The notes: generated by a model not told the origin, from the sequence alone. A stretch of 34,107 nt of DNA from Bacteroidota bacterium (GCA_013288235.1 JABDCF010000036.1:1-34107), one strand, 5' to 3'. Counted from the first letter of the stretch, positions 17,301-24,743 are shown. Program-made: numbers and translations.

Positions 17301-17656
17301 GCGCCACGTATGACAGTCATGGAAATTTACTTACCGACACCAGGAAATACGCGCCAAACACCACTCCCGTAAATTATATTTCCTACATGGAGTCGACAGG
17401 TGGCAACCCTTATCAAAACAATTACTTTTACTATAGCGGTACATATTTGAAATTGCGCACAGTATCGCTTACCTACACCTTTTCGAAAAAAATGCTAAGT
17501 AAGCAAAAGGCGTTCAAAGCAGCCTCCGTATCATTAATTGGTAATAATTTACTGCTGTTCTCTAAATTACCAAATGCCGATCCGGACCAGTTGGGCAATA
17601 GCTATGAAACGCCTTCAACACGCAGTATAGGGTTCAATTTCAATCTTAAATTTTAA
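14333..17656 (+). CDS. SusC/RagA family TonB-linked outer-membrane transporter (second pair)
   Basis: TonB-dependent outer-membrane importer. The N-terminal region is long and basic, with a hydrophobic stretch at residues about 37-60 (IITALI-type to MQTSAAVF) acting as signal sequence. No complete STN domain follows. Instead the carboxypeptidase-regulatory-like domain begins at about residue 81 (AIKGKVSDQKNQPLPGVSVK). The TonB-box region is LTEVVVTALNIKKEKKSLTY, and the plug has GLVGQVAGLDI, TPLIVIDGVPDP and VLKGAAGAALYGSIGINGAI. The barrel ends with GFNFNLKF, a good terminal beta-signal with Phe. It is of normal length and followed 46 bases later by its SusD partner. Lacking an STN domain and an adjacent sigma/FecR pair, it is probably not regulated by trans-envelope signalling, unlike the SusC at 8.2-11.5 kb. 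Confidence 0.94.
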   Translation: MNFTTFFKAAPDVPLNLQLALTRLRKVTCRNPVLFKSVIIRVNITALITAITLMQTSAAVFTPKISLAERNVTITSNNSFAIKGKVSDQKNQPLPGVSVKIKGTTNGTVTDLSGNYTINANNGDVLVFSFIGFVSQEITIGQTANYYIQLKEDAKALTEVVVTALNIKKEKKSLTYALQVVDGETLEKVKTPTALGGLVGQVAGLDIQTTTDFFQNPGITLRGQTPLIVIDGVPDPTADPYKINADDIESITVLKGAAGAALYGSIGINGAILYTTKRGKKGVTEVELNSSTMFQTGFLAVPKVQTQYGDGNNGIYSYQNGSGNGLEGGGWVWGPALNQKDPNTASGYLELPQFNSPYNPNVTYTYDLGNGTTATSHYKPLPWISRGANNIDNFFQTGIMSDNSIAITTSSDKGYFRISAANNYQKGVVPNTSLNNSSFSIAGTYNLSQKLTLDGRLSYNRQYSDNIPTTGYGQNTLLYNVALWIGADVDIRDLKNYWAPGEVGLQQSYYNLSYYNNPYFLAYQQLNGYHSDKTFGNLSLNYQFTKDLSLKLRSGFNSNTVNEDEDYPYSLIGGNPDGNFSTSDATHFDITTDLILTYKHKFSNNFNLSAIAGAASFFNEDKGLSASTDGLSVPGQYYLTNSINPITGSNYLDQRQINSLYANLDLELYHFIYLSGTARRDQTSTLPLANNAFIYPSVGVSAVLSDAFKLPEFISFLKVRSTWAQVNSGAISATNPYASINTYNNANKFNGVSSLSYPTSYDTPNLIPNTVQSWESGLAIGVLKNRLNADVTYFRNLEFNNFQNITPSQTSGYSSLLVNANEFVNKGFEFVLNGSPIKTDNFQWTSGFNFSNNHTWVKSVTYDTYGAGYYNQYLKVGDRIDKLYVSEGQFSADGKLIVGANGYPLSALYSTPMGYTDPNWIYGWQNTFNYKNISLNISVDGRLGGLNYSTVNEKMAWGGTALSTVNQYRIDANAGKSTFIVPGEVVVSGSATYDSHGNLLTDTRKYAPNTTPVNYISYMESTGGNPYQNNYFYYSGTYLKLRTVSLTYTFSKKMLSKQKAFKAASVSLIGNNLLLFSKLPNADPDQLGNSYETPSTRSIGFNFNLKF

Positions 17657-17702
17657 CATTAATTATCAGTTAGTTCAATCATTCATTTTTAAATTTATTT
17701 AT

Positions 17703-19244
17703 ATGAAAAATAATTATTGGTTACTAAGTTTTCTTTTGTTAGGCTGCTTTTTTTCATCCTGCAAAAAATTTAGTTATTACCAAATAAACCCTAACCTGCC
17801 TACGCAGGCCGATCCTTCGCTCCTGTTACCTAATGTAGAGCAGATATTTTTTTCGACTATATCGGTTGAGAATGAGTTCAGCTGCCGTTATATGGTATAT
17901 AGTGAAAGTGCAGATAATGGACAGTATTACGGCTGGACGAGAGGGACTTTTAATTACACCAACTTAAGCCAGGTTATAAAAATGGAGCAGGAAGCTGCCC
18001 GTGTAAATAAACCTAATTATAAATATCTCAGCAAGTTTTTCAGTTCATACTTTATTGTAGGTACTACCCAAATGTTTGGCGATGTACCTTATTCGCAAGC
18101 TGAACAATCCCTGCTGAATAATAACTTCAGCGCGGCTGCTTTACACCCCGTTTATGATAAACAGGAAGCTATTTATCTACAGGTTTTGAACGATTTAAAA
18201 CTGGCCAGCGATTCGCTTTCTGCTTCCGGAGGGTTAATTAATAACGATCTTATATATGGCGGAAATATCACTCAATGGAAAAAAGCGATTAACTCCTATT
18301 ATTTAAGGGTATTGATGAGCCTTTCGTTACATGCCAACGATCCCACCCTCAATATCGCGCAGCGGTTTAACGAGATTGTATCCAATCCCGCAAAATATCC
18401 ATTGTTTGAATCCAATGCCGACAATGCACAATTGCAGTACTATGATATTGCCGGAAGCAGATATCCTTATTTTAATAGCAGTGAAGCCAAAATATACTAC
18501 CTGATGGATAATTCATTTGTACAACTGCTGAAAGGATTGAACGATCCCAGGCTTTTTGTATACGGTGCACCTACAATCAATGCAACCTCAGCTGGGCTTA
18601 CTCCGACAGATTTTAATGCTTATAACGGTGTGCAGGGAAGTGCCGTGATTAGTGTTATTCAGCAACAACAGTCATCGGGGAACGTTTCTCAAATCAACTC
18701 CCGTTATTACTTCGAACCCGCTAATGAACCGAGCGTATTAATGGGTTATTCAGAACTTCAGTTTTTACTGTCCGAAGCCGTAATAAGAGGCTGGATAACC
18801 GGAGATGCAAACAGTTATTACATAGCAGGGATAACGGCCGCGATGCAATTCTCTGATTATAGTTTTCCTGCCGCCCAGGGGGTTCCTTACACAGGCCCGT
18901 TATATTCTGATAATGATATTCAAACCTATTTAAGCCAGCCGGCAATCCCATTAAAGGCAGGGACCGAGATACAACAGATAATTACGCAAAAATACATCAG
19001 CATGTTTATGAACACAGGCTTACAGCCATTTTTCGAAAACCTGCGTACCGGTTTCCCGGTTTTTGATGTAGCAGGAGCAGGGATAATAAACCAGGTGAAT
19101 GGGGTGAATGCTGTTCCTAAAAGGTGGATGTATCCTATAGATGAGATTGGCAATAACGCAGTCAATGTAAATAATGCCATTAAAAGCCAATACCCGAACG
19201 GGGATAATATTAATGGTGTGATGTGGTTGCTTCAACCACAATGA
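17703..19244 (+). CDS. SusD/RagB family lipoprotein, SusD-like_2 type
   Basis: Surface lipoprotein partner of the preceding SusC. The signal peptide ends LLLGCFFSSCKKF, with Cys20 the likely lipidated residue. It belongs to the SusD-like_2 branch rather than the classical SusD_RagB branch: the N-terminus has YYQINPNLPTQADPSLLLPN, then FSSYFIVGTTQMFGDVPYSQ, followed by YDKQEAIYLQVLNDLKLA, and near the end ITQKYISMFMNTGLQPFFEN and VPKRWMYPIDE. This branch differs from the SusD at 6.8-8.2 kb, so the two import systems in this window are not recent duplicates and probably take different ligands. The gene ends the short operon; a strong GC hairpin lies about 57 bases downstream. Confidence 0.93.
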   Translation: MKNNYWLLSFLLLGCFFSSCKKFSYYQINPNLPTQADPSLLLPNVEQIFFSTISVENEFSCRYMVYSESADNGQYYGWTRGTFNYTNLSQVIKMEQEAARVNKPNYKYLSKFFSSYFIVGTTQMFGDVPYSQAEQSLLNNNFSAAALHPVYDKQEAIYLQVLNDLKLASDSLSASGGLINNDLIYGGNITQWKKAINSYYLRVLMSLSLHANDPTLNIAQRFNEIVSNPAKYPLFESNADNAQLQYYDIAGSRYPYFNSSEAKIYYLMDNSFVQLLKGLNDPRLFVYGAPTINATSAGLTPTDFNAYNGVQGSAVISVIQQQQSSGNVSQINSRYYFEPANEPSVLMGYSELQFLLSEAVIRGWITGDANSYYIAGITAAMQFSDYSFPAAQGVPYTGPLYSDNDIQTYLSQPAIPLKAGTEIQQIITQKYISMFMNTGLQPFFENLRTGFPVFDVAGAGIINQVNGVNAVPKRWMYPIDEIGNNAVNVNNAIKSQYPNGDNINGVMWLLQPQ

Positions 19245-19300
19245 TGAGCATACCAGGCGACCCTCAAATGGCGGGCGCTTAATTACACACTTAAAAGAAA

Positions 19301-19329
19301 GATGAGGCCGTACAGAATGCGGCCTCATC
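19301..19329 (+). terminator. GC-rich hairpin after the second SusCD pair
   Basis: GATGAGGCCG (19301-19310) and CGGCCTCATC (19320-19329) form a perfect 10-bp stem with a 9-base loop. The bases after it (AATTAAGTGG) are not a U run. It is the best terminator candidate for the SusCD transcript. Confidence 0.55.
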
Positions 19330-19504
19330 AATTAAGTGGCATCAAGAGAAAATGAGGCTGTTTCTTAAGTCGAAATCAAAAGCTGGTGTAAGAATTAAAT
19401 TTCGACAATGTTTGATTTTCTTACAAAATCTCACAAAAAAAGAACAATTTCCAAATTGGAAAAGGCTCTTTTGAGTTAGTGATAAATCCATTTTCAAATT
19501 TTAT

Positions 19505-19522
19505 TTGACTACCGTTAGTCAA
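19505..19522. promoter_or_regulatory. Inverted repeat TTGACTA-N4-TAGTCAA, candidate operator
   Basis: Perfect 7-bp arms (19505-19511 and 19516-19522) with a 4-base spacer, 130 bases before the first TetR start. TTGACT also occurs beside the palindrome at 13953, upstream of the second SusC. Confidence 0.35.
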
Positions 19523-19560
19523 AATTGACTTATGAAACTGCCTTATTTTTCTTCAAGAAT

Positions 19561-19577
19561 AATAGAAAGTTTCTATT
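19561..19577. promoter_or_regulatory. Inverted repeat AATAGAAA-N-TTTCTATT, candidate operator
   Basis: Perfect 8-bp arms around one base, 75 bases before the first TetR start. This position is suited to autoregulation by that regulator. Confidence 0.4.
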
Positions 19578-19652
19578 AATTGAACAATCAATATATTATT
19601 ATATAAAATTTAAAATTCCTTTTGAGTAGTTTAGCTCATCACAATTATTAAT

Positions 19653-20291
19653 ATGGGTAGAAAAAGCCTTAAAGACACACGACGGCTTGAAATTATAGAA
19701 ATATTTTACAGGGTAGCCAGAGAAGAAGGGTACGAAAACACTTCAATAGCTAAAATAGCAAAGGTGATGGATGTTAACCCCAGCCTTATACTACATTATT
19801 TTACAACCAAAGAAGATCTTACTTACGCCTTGATAGATTATATTCTTGAACGATATCTACTGATCTTTACAATAGAAAATAAAGAAAAAATTGTGCTTTC
19901 GGACTTGATCAATACCATTGAAATCCTTTTTTCAAAAAAGTGGAATTTATTATTTGACGATGGTTTATTTTATACTTTTTACGCTTTGGCATTTAGGGAA
20001 AAAATAATAAGAGAAAAATATAAAACTATCCTGGATTCACTTCGCCTGGAATTTGCATCTATGATTGAACAATGCCATACATGCAATCTGATAAATGTGC
20101 CGGATTACCAAGCTGCATCCGACTTAATTTTTGTTCTTGTTGATGGTGCTTATTTCTATCTTTCCCTGGAAAAAGACAAAGAGGTTTATGATCAAAGGCT
20201 GGATTATTATAAAGTGAAAGCCTATCAAATTTTAGGAATAGATCCATCAAACATTTCTAACATCCCTGTTGTTTCTTATCTGACGACCTAA
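19653..20291 (+). CDS. TetR/AcrR family transcriptional regulator (first of a pair)
   Basis: One-domain ligand-responsive repressor type. The N-terminal DNA-binding domain covers residues about 10-57: IIEIFYRVAREEGYENTSIA, then KIAKVMDVNPSLILHYFTTK, the TetR helix-turn-helix with the LxHYFxxKEDL ending. The rest is an all-helical ligand-binding and dimer domain with no recognised ligand. It is clearly a paralogue of the TetR at 20791. Both begin MGRKSLK, both have FSKKWN in the middle, and both end with a DGAYxxLS block and a KxLGL/I motif. The gene is AT-rich compared with the SusC genes. Its 3' end overlaps the converging small membrane-protein gene by 45 bases. Inverted repeats upstream suggest autoregulation. 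The targets are unknown; the neighbouring SusCD pair and phosphoesterase are candidates. Confidence 0.92.
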   Translation: MGRKSLKDTRRLEIIEIFYRVAREEGYENTSIAKIAKVMDVNPSLILHYFTTKEDLTYALIDYILERYLLIFTIENKEKIVLSDLINTIEILFSKKWNLLFDDGLFYTFYALAFREKIIREKYKTILDSLRLEFASMIEQCHTCNLINVPDYQAASDLIFVLVDGAYFYLSLEKDKEVYDQRLDYYKVKAYQILGIDPSNISNIPVVSYLTT

Positions 20292-20501
20292 AGCATATAC
20301 TCCTATAAACATCCATAGCAGATTAGCAACTACATTTGGCAGATCATTACTATAAACTGCAGTTATTACCAGGCAAAGTCCCCCTATTATATTAAACAAT
20401 TGGAATCCGCGGCGCTCCGCCGTTATAACTTTCATACTTAATAACAAATAGCCCATAGTGCATAAAATAACGCCAAGCCAACCAATAATAATTAATATCA
20501 T
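20247..20501 (-). CDS. CBU_0592-type small integral membrane protein
   Basis: 84-residue protein that is almost entirely three membrane helices: residues 2-22 (ILIIIGWLGVILCTMGYLLL), 36-50 (FNIIGGLCLVITAVY) and 54-72 (LPNVVANLLWMFIGVYAL). The pattern GWLGxxLxxxGYLLLS, then FNxxGG, then PNVxxNLxW is that of the family annotated as CBU_0592 membrane proteins, whose function is unknown. It converges on the first TetR gene and overlaps its last 45 bases, so their transcripts are antisense to each other at the ends. A 14-bp perfect palindrome lies 16 bases upstream of the start codon, which suggests control by a dimeric regulator, plausibly one of the two TetR proteins. Confidence 0.8.
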   Translation of the reverse strand: MILIIIGWLGVILCTMGYLLLSMKVITAERRGFQLFNIIGGLCLVITAVYSNDLPNVVANLLWMFIGVYALGRQIRNNRDVRNV

Positions 20502-20516
20502 TACGTATAAAAAGGG

Positions 20517-20530
20517 TATAAACGTTTATA
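20517..20530. promoter_or_regulatory. 14-bp perfect palindrome TATAAACGTTTATA, candidate operator
   Basis: Perfect self-complementary 14-mer, beginning 16 bases upstream of the small membrane-protein ATG at 20501. That is where it would cover the start of transcription. It shares the AACGTT core with the site at 13953-13962. Confidence 0.45.
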
Positions 20531-20725
20531 AATATAAATTGTGATATTTAGGTTGGTATCCCGCTGAAAATGATCAGTCGTCCCGGGGGCAATATGGAAA
20601 TGTGTGCTGCTGATATTTGCCTGCCGGGTAAATGATTTGTTTTGTTATCCTAAATTCCGAAACGCCAGAATTACAAAGTAACCTATCAAATGTTAACTGT
20701 AGGTACAGGCATAATTAAATTAACC

Positions 20726-20733
20726 GAATATTC
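20726..20733. promoter_or_regulatory. Short palindrome GAATATTC upstream of the second TetR gene
   Basis: Perfect 8-bp palindrome about 58 bases before the ATG at 20791, in the context ACCGAATATTCAGT. It is too short to be decisive. Confidence 0.2.
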
Positions 20734-20790
20734 AGTAAATTTTTTATTACAATACTTAAATGATTTTTTTAAGCTAAATTAGAGCACTTT

Positions 20791-21399
20791 ATGGGTAGAA
20801 AAAGTTTAAAAGAAGATCAGCAGAAGAAGATTATCGAAGCATTTTACAACGTCGCAATCAAAGAAGGAATTGAAAATACTTCTTTTGGAAAAGTGGCAAA
20901 AGAATTAGGGATGCCCCCCAGTCTCGTGGTCCACTATTTCTCCAATAAGGAAGAATTGCTGCTTGGTTTGATTGGCTTTATTATTACCAGTTATAAACAA
21001 ATCTATCAGCCGGAAAGCGCTGATGTTAATTCATTGGAAAGACTTACAGAAGTGTTGAATAACATATTTTCAAAAAAATGGAACTGTTATATCGATGACA
21101 GTATCTTTTATAATTGTTTTGCTCTTATTTTCAGAAATCCGCTGATCAAATCCAGCTTCAGGGAAATGCATTTGTTACTCCGGGAGTGGCTCAAAACCTT
21201 GATCCAGGAGTGCGTGGATCAAAAATTAATTCAGTGTGATGACCCTGCGCATGCTGCTGACGTAATCTTTGTCATATCAGATGGCGCATACTATTTTTTA
21301 AGTATGATCGATGATCCAAACGAATATGATCGTCACTCAGAAAATTACCGGTTGGAAGCCTTCAAAATCCTGGGGCTTAATTCGCATCAACGCAGCTAA
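20791..21399 (+). CDS. TetR/AcrR family transcriptional regulator (second of a pair)
   Basis: Paralogue of the TetR gene 500 bases upstream. The DNA-binding domain is at residues about 10-57: IIEAFYNVAIKEGIENTSFG, then KVAKELGMPPSLVVHYFSNK. Ligand-binding helices follow, with FSKKWNCYIDDSIFYNCFAL and DVIFVISDGAYYFLSM matching the equivalent parts of the first copy. The recognition helix differs (KELGMPPSLVVHYF against KVMDVNPSLILHYF), so the two may bind related but not identical sites. It points towards the phosphoesterase gene on the opposite strand, with converging 3' ends separated by about 137 bases. Ligand and targets are unknown. Confidence 0.92.
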   Translation: MGRKSLKEDQQKKIIEAFYNVAIKEGIENTSFGKVAKELGMPPSLVVHYFSNKEELLLGLIGFIITSYKQIYQPESADVNSLERLTEVLNNIFSKKWNCYIDDSIFYNCFALIFRNPLIKSSFREMHLLLREWLKTLIQECVDQKLIQCDDPAHAADVIFVISDGAYYFLSMIDDPNEYDRHSENYRLEAFKILGLNSHQRS

Positions 21400-21536
21400 T
21401 TGTTTTTGAGGGAAAAAGTCATGATACTTTGGCCTTATTTTAATATGCCAATCAATAGATTGAAAATTTTATAGATACACTATTCCATTGCCGGTTTATT
21501 TTATCGAAGCATTACGAAAATCAATGCAAACTGTTC

Positions 21537-24134
21537 TTATTCGTCTTCATCCTTGAACTGAGGGTCTGTTTTAAGGCCGAGCGCTTTTAAACCTTTTCCA
21601 TGCGCCCCAAAGAACGCTTTCGGAAATGGCTGGTCACCGTGAACCGTTGACCACAGATATTCACTAAATAACAACGCATCTTTATCGTTGAGATCGGGTT
21701 TGGAAAAATCCATTTTTTCTGTTAATGGCGCTAACCTTGAAGTAGTTTTACTGGCCATTTTTTTCTTTGGGGGGTTCATCTCATTTATCGCAATAGCCGG
21801 CGTTAAAGAGGTATAACCGGTATAATCAGGATTTTCGTTAAAACATTCTGTCATTAAAGGCGCAATTGCCACTAATTGGTTCATGGGCTGTACCCCGAAA
21901 ATCTGGCAAATCGTATGTAGCACTGATGCCTGGTTATAAAATTTGCTGATGATGGTATGGCGCTTTACATAAGGGCCAGCCACGAAACAAACCGACCTGT
22001 GGCCATCTACGTGGTCTGTTCCGCTTTGCGGGTCATCTTCGTTAACAAATATGGCCATGTCTTTCCAAAAAGGGCTCTTTGAAAGCGCTTCGATGACCCT
22101 GCCTGTCGCCTGGTCATTATCTGCCACATAAGCGCGTGGAGCCGGCAGTTTTTCGTCATACCCGCTGGTGTGGTCGTTCGGCAGATAAATAATGGTAAAG
22201 TCCGGAAAGCTGCCTTTTGCTTCATACTCCTTTAGCGCTTTAACAAATACATCAGCCCTTATTTGGTCAGGGATGCTCAAATTCCAACCGGGGAAACGCA
22301 AATCGCTATATTTTTCCAGGCTTTTCGCCTGGTATCCGCACTTGTACCATGCGGAATCACTTTGCTCTTTCCATCCATTGTATAAGTCTGTCCAGGTTTT
22401 ACCTTTTGTTACATCCGCTAAATCAAACTCCCCGAAATTTCTGAAAGATATACCTTTACGCAACAGGTGGTTCCAGATAAAGCCACAACCAGCATAGCAT
22501 AAAGGATCTGTACCGAAGTCATATGCGCACCGCCCGCCTGAAAAATCTTTTTCGTGGTAGGGCGAAGAAATGCCCTGGGTTGCCCATTGATGACCGTCGC
22601 TTGAGTTAACGCCGTTGCAATAATAATTATCTAACAGAACAAATTGATCGGCAAGGCTATGCGCATTAGGGGTTACCTGTTTGGCATATTCAACCAGGGC
22701 GGAGTCGCAGTTCCCTTTTCCAAAATCGCCTAATTCCTGGTCAAATTTTTTGTTTTCCCTGATGATATAGACAACATGTTTGATAGCAGAAGGCTCGCCC
22801 ACGTTAACCGGAACCGGTTTTGGCCTGGCGTTTAAATTCGCTTCGGCCTGTGCTCTCAGCATTTCGATAAAATGAAATCCTTTCTCTGCTTTTGCAGTGT
22901 AGTTGTCCAATTGGGTTTTATTGCCGGGCAGTACAACTTTTTGTAAAGAACCCTGCTTCAACGGGGTCACATTGCCTATAAAAAGGTCATTCGCAGTAAC
23001 ACATACTGCACCCGGAAATCCGCCACCTGCAATAAATCCATACGGGCCTTTTTGCGGCTGCTGAGGGTCAATGAGGGCGATTGAATTATTGCCTGCATTG
23101 GCCGCATATAATACTTTTCCGTTAGGGCTAAATGCTAACCCGGTTGTAAGGCTTCCATAAGGAAGCGACGGATCAGGTTTGGTATCGATAGTTTGTACAA
23201 CTTTAAATTTTTTTGCATCTATCACGCTTATACCGTCACCGCTATCATCGGTTACATAGAGTAAGTTGCCATTGGGCGACAAAACCATTGATTCAGGGTA
23301 AATGCGGGTTTTGATCTCATGAATTACTTTTCCTGATTGAATATCAATTACCGTAACAGACCCGCGCAACGCGATGGAACGGTCATCAACAGCAACTTTT
23401 GTTCCGGCAGATTCTTCAGTTCTGTCTTCCCTTTTGGGGTCGGGGCCGCCAAAATTGCTAACAAACGCATACCTTTTGTCGTTGCTGATAACAATAGCAT
23501 ATGGGCAAACGCCAACTGGTATTTTGCGCAGCACTTTACCCTTATCAATAGCCACAACCGCAACCTGGTTTGGAATAGCAAGCGCCACATAAGCAATGTG
23601 ATCGTCAACCAATCCTATTCCTAAAGGTGTTGTTGTTTTCTTGTCAACCGATAAATCAATTTTTTTTGTCATTTTAAATCCGCCGGATTTACTAATGCTT
23701 CCTATGTATAAATTTCTTTGTGCACCGGTGAAGTAAACGGTAGAGTCATTACTACTGACAGCCAGGCCGTACATTGAACCGGATTCGCCTTTTTCATACG
23801 CAAACTGGTTAACTACCTTAAAATTGTCAGCATTAATAACAGCCAAACCTTTATTGCTCTTTGAAACGAGCAATTTATTTTGCTGGGCCAATTCCAAATT
23901 CAATACCCGGGTTCCTTTGGCTAAGTCCAGGGTCAAACCTGCAGGATTGAATATCTGGCTGTTGACAAACATTTTATCACCCGCAGAAAGTTGGTTCCAT
24001 GAGGTGTCTGCCGGAGCTTTAACGTCCTTTCTTCGCACAGGTGTTTCAGGTGCCTGAGCTTGCAGGTATTGACTAACCAAAAGTAAAAAGGGCAAGCATA
24101 AACTTTTTATCAAAAGGGATTGTGGAACTTTCAT
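21537..24134 (-). CDS. Secreted YncE-type beta-propeller / phosphoesterase fusion protein
   Basis: Two-domain exported protein of the kind annotated as bifunctional YncE family protein/alkaline phosphatase family protein. A signal peptide ends at LLLVSQYLQAQ. Residues about 50-420 are a seven-bladed-type propeller with repeats such as VVAIDKGKVLRKIPVGVCPY, LSPNGNLLYVTDDSGDGISV and GLAFSPNGKVLYAANAGNNS. The C-terminal domain from about residue 450 is a PF04185-like phosphoesterase: HVVYIIRENKKFDQELGDF, then DQFVLLDNYYCNGVNSSDGH, FTIIYLPNDHTSGYD, AIFVNEDDPQSGTDHVDGHR and a GPYVKRH motif, with metal-binding Asp/His residues. A hydrolase acting on phosphoesters outside the cytoplasm is expected; the substrate is not known. 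It is transcribed alone and towards the TetR gene. An inverted repeat TTGAACA-N2-TGTTCAA lies 123 bases upstream. Confidence 0.9.
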   Translation of the reverse strand: MKVPQSLLIKSLCLPFLLLVSQYLQAQAPETPVRRKDVKAPADTSWNQLSAGDKMFVNSQIFNPAGLTLDLAKGTRVLNLELAQQNKLLVSKSNKGLAVINADNFKVVNQFAYEKGESGSMYGLAVSSNDSTVYFTGAQRNLYIGSISKSGGFKMTKKIDLSVDKKTTTPLGIGLVDDHIAYVALAIPNQVAVVAIDKGKVLRKIPVGVCPYAIVISNDKRYAFVSNFGGPDPKREDRTEESAGTKVAVDDRSIALRGSVTVIDIQSGKVIHEIKTRIYPESMVLSPNGNLLYVTDDSGDGISVIDAKKFKVVQTIDTKPDPSLPYGSLTTGLAFSPNGKVLYAANAGNNSIALIDPQQPQKGPYGFIAGGGFPGAVCVTANDLFIGNVTPLKQGSLQKVVLPGNKTQLDNYTAKAEKGFHFIEMLRAQAEANLNARPKPVPVNVGEPSAIKHVVYIIRENKKFDQELGDFGKGNCDSALVEYAKQVTPNAHSLADQFVLLDNYYCNGVNSSDGHQWATQGISSPYHEKDFSGGRCAYDFGTDPLCYAGCGFIWNHLLRKGISFRNFGEFDLADVTKGKTWTDLYNGWKEQSDSAWYKCGYQAKSLEKYSDLRFPGWNLSIPDQIRADVFVKALKEYEAKGSFPDFTIIYLPNDHTSGYDEKLPAPRAYVADNDQATGRVIEALSKSPFWKDMAIFVNEDDPQSGTDHVDGHRSVCFVAGPYVKRHTIISKFYNQASVLHTICQIFGVQPMNQLVAIAPLMTECFNENPDYTGYTSLTPAIAINEMNPPKKKMASKTTSRLAPLTEKMDFSKPDLNDKDALLFSEYLWSTVHGDQPFPKAFFGAHGKGLKALGLKTDPQFKDEDE

Positions 24135-24629
24135 AGCTATCAGATGGGTATATAAATGTTAGTTGGTAATTTCTTCAATCGAATAATTGTATAATACCCG
24201 GATTAAATTTTATCAGTAATGCATTTTACCATTTAACTTTCGGGAAGTTTTTTTTATTGAACAAGTGTTCAACAAAAATAAGTGATGTTCATTAATGGTA
24301 AATTATATTAATGTTAACAAAGAATAAAGTATGGTTACATAGAATTATACTTTTCCGTCCCTCACCGCACATTTTTAAATCAACTGGTATTATAATAGAA
24401 GAACTTAAATTAAAATGTGCTTTTTGATTATTATTCCTTTTTTGCTGACGGGGGAGTTTTATAATAGCTTTGTATACACTAATCACATAAAAAGTGCGCC
24501 AAATACCAACTAAATAACTGAATTACGAACTATAAAGTAGCAATTTACCAAAACAACTGACAGGACCAATTAATCCATTATAGAGTTTAAAACCTGCATT
24601 TTTACGCTATATAGGCACTTTAAGGCATT
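24135..24629. other. AT-rich 495-base gap upstream of the phosphoesterase gene, no supported gene
   Basis: It holds the phosphoesterase promoter, although no clear consensus was found, and a candidate operator at 24257-24272. A 64-codon frame at 24292-24486 on the minus strand has no signal or family motif, and I do not call it a gene. Confidence 0.6.
24257..24272. promoter_or_regulatory. Inverted repeat TTGAACA-N2-TGTTCAA, candidate operator
   Basis: Perfect 7-bp arms around AG, 123 bases upstream of the phosphoesterase ATG. A TTGAACA half-site also occurs near 19579-19585 beside the first TetR start, which links the two promoters. Confidence 0.45.
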
Positions 24630-24660
24630 AAAAAAGCCCCTTAGATTTCTCTAAGAGGCT
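24629..24660 (-). terminator. Intrinsic terminator after tRNA-Phe
   Basis: AGCCCCTTAGA (24635-24645) and TCTAAGAGGCT (24650-24660) form an 11-bp stem with one mismatch and a 4-base loop. TTTTTT follows on the minus strand. It begins 10 bases after the tRNA 3' end. Confidence 0.85.
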
Positions 24661-24670
24661 GTAATTTTTG

Positions 24671-24743
24671 TGGTATCAGCTGGGATCGAACCAGCGACAC
24701 AAGGATTTTCAGTCCTTTGCTCTACCGACTGAGCTATGATACC
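24671..24743 (-). tRNA. tRNA-Phe (anticodon GAA)
   Basis: The 73-base cloverleaf can be read directly. Acceptor GGTATCA pairs with TGATACC, discriminator A. The D arm contains AGCTCAGTCGGTAGAGC, the anticodon stem-loop is GGACTGAAAATCC with GAA in the loop, and the T arm is CTGGTTCGATCCCAG. CCA is not encoded (ACA follows). A promoter-like element lies upstream and a terminator directly downstream, so it is a single-gene unit. Confidence 0.97.

Larger units (their letters stand above)
19245..19652. other. AT-rich gap between SusCD and the first TetR gene, no supported gene
   Basis: About 400 bases with the SusD-end hairpin on the left, and two perfect inverted repeats close to the TetR start on the right. 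No reading frame with family resemblance was seen. Confidence 0.6.

Noticed and set aside
20726-20733. GAATATTC as a definite operator for the second TetR
   Set aside because: An 8-bp palindrome is expected by chance in AT-rich DNA; kept only as a low-confidence feature.
24292-24486. 64-codon minus-strand ORF
   Set aside because: No signal peptide, domain or start-site support; the region is AT-rich promoter sequence.
24671-24743. tRNA-Phe as the attachment site of an integrated element
   Set aside because: The tRNA divides accessory-looking from core-looking genes, but no direct repeat of its 3' end and no integrase gene were found in the window.
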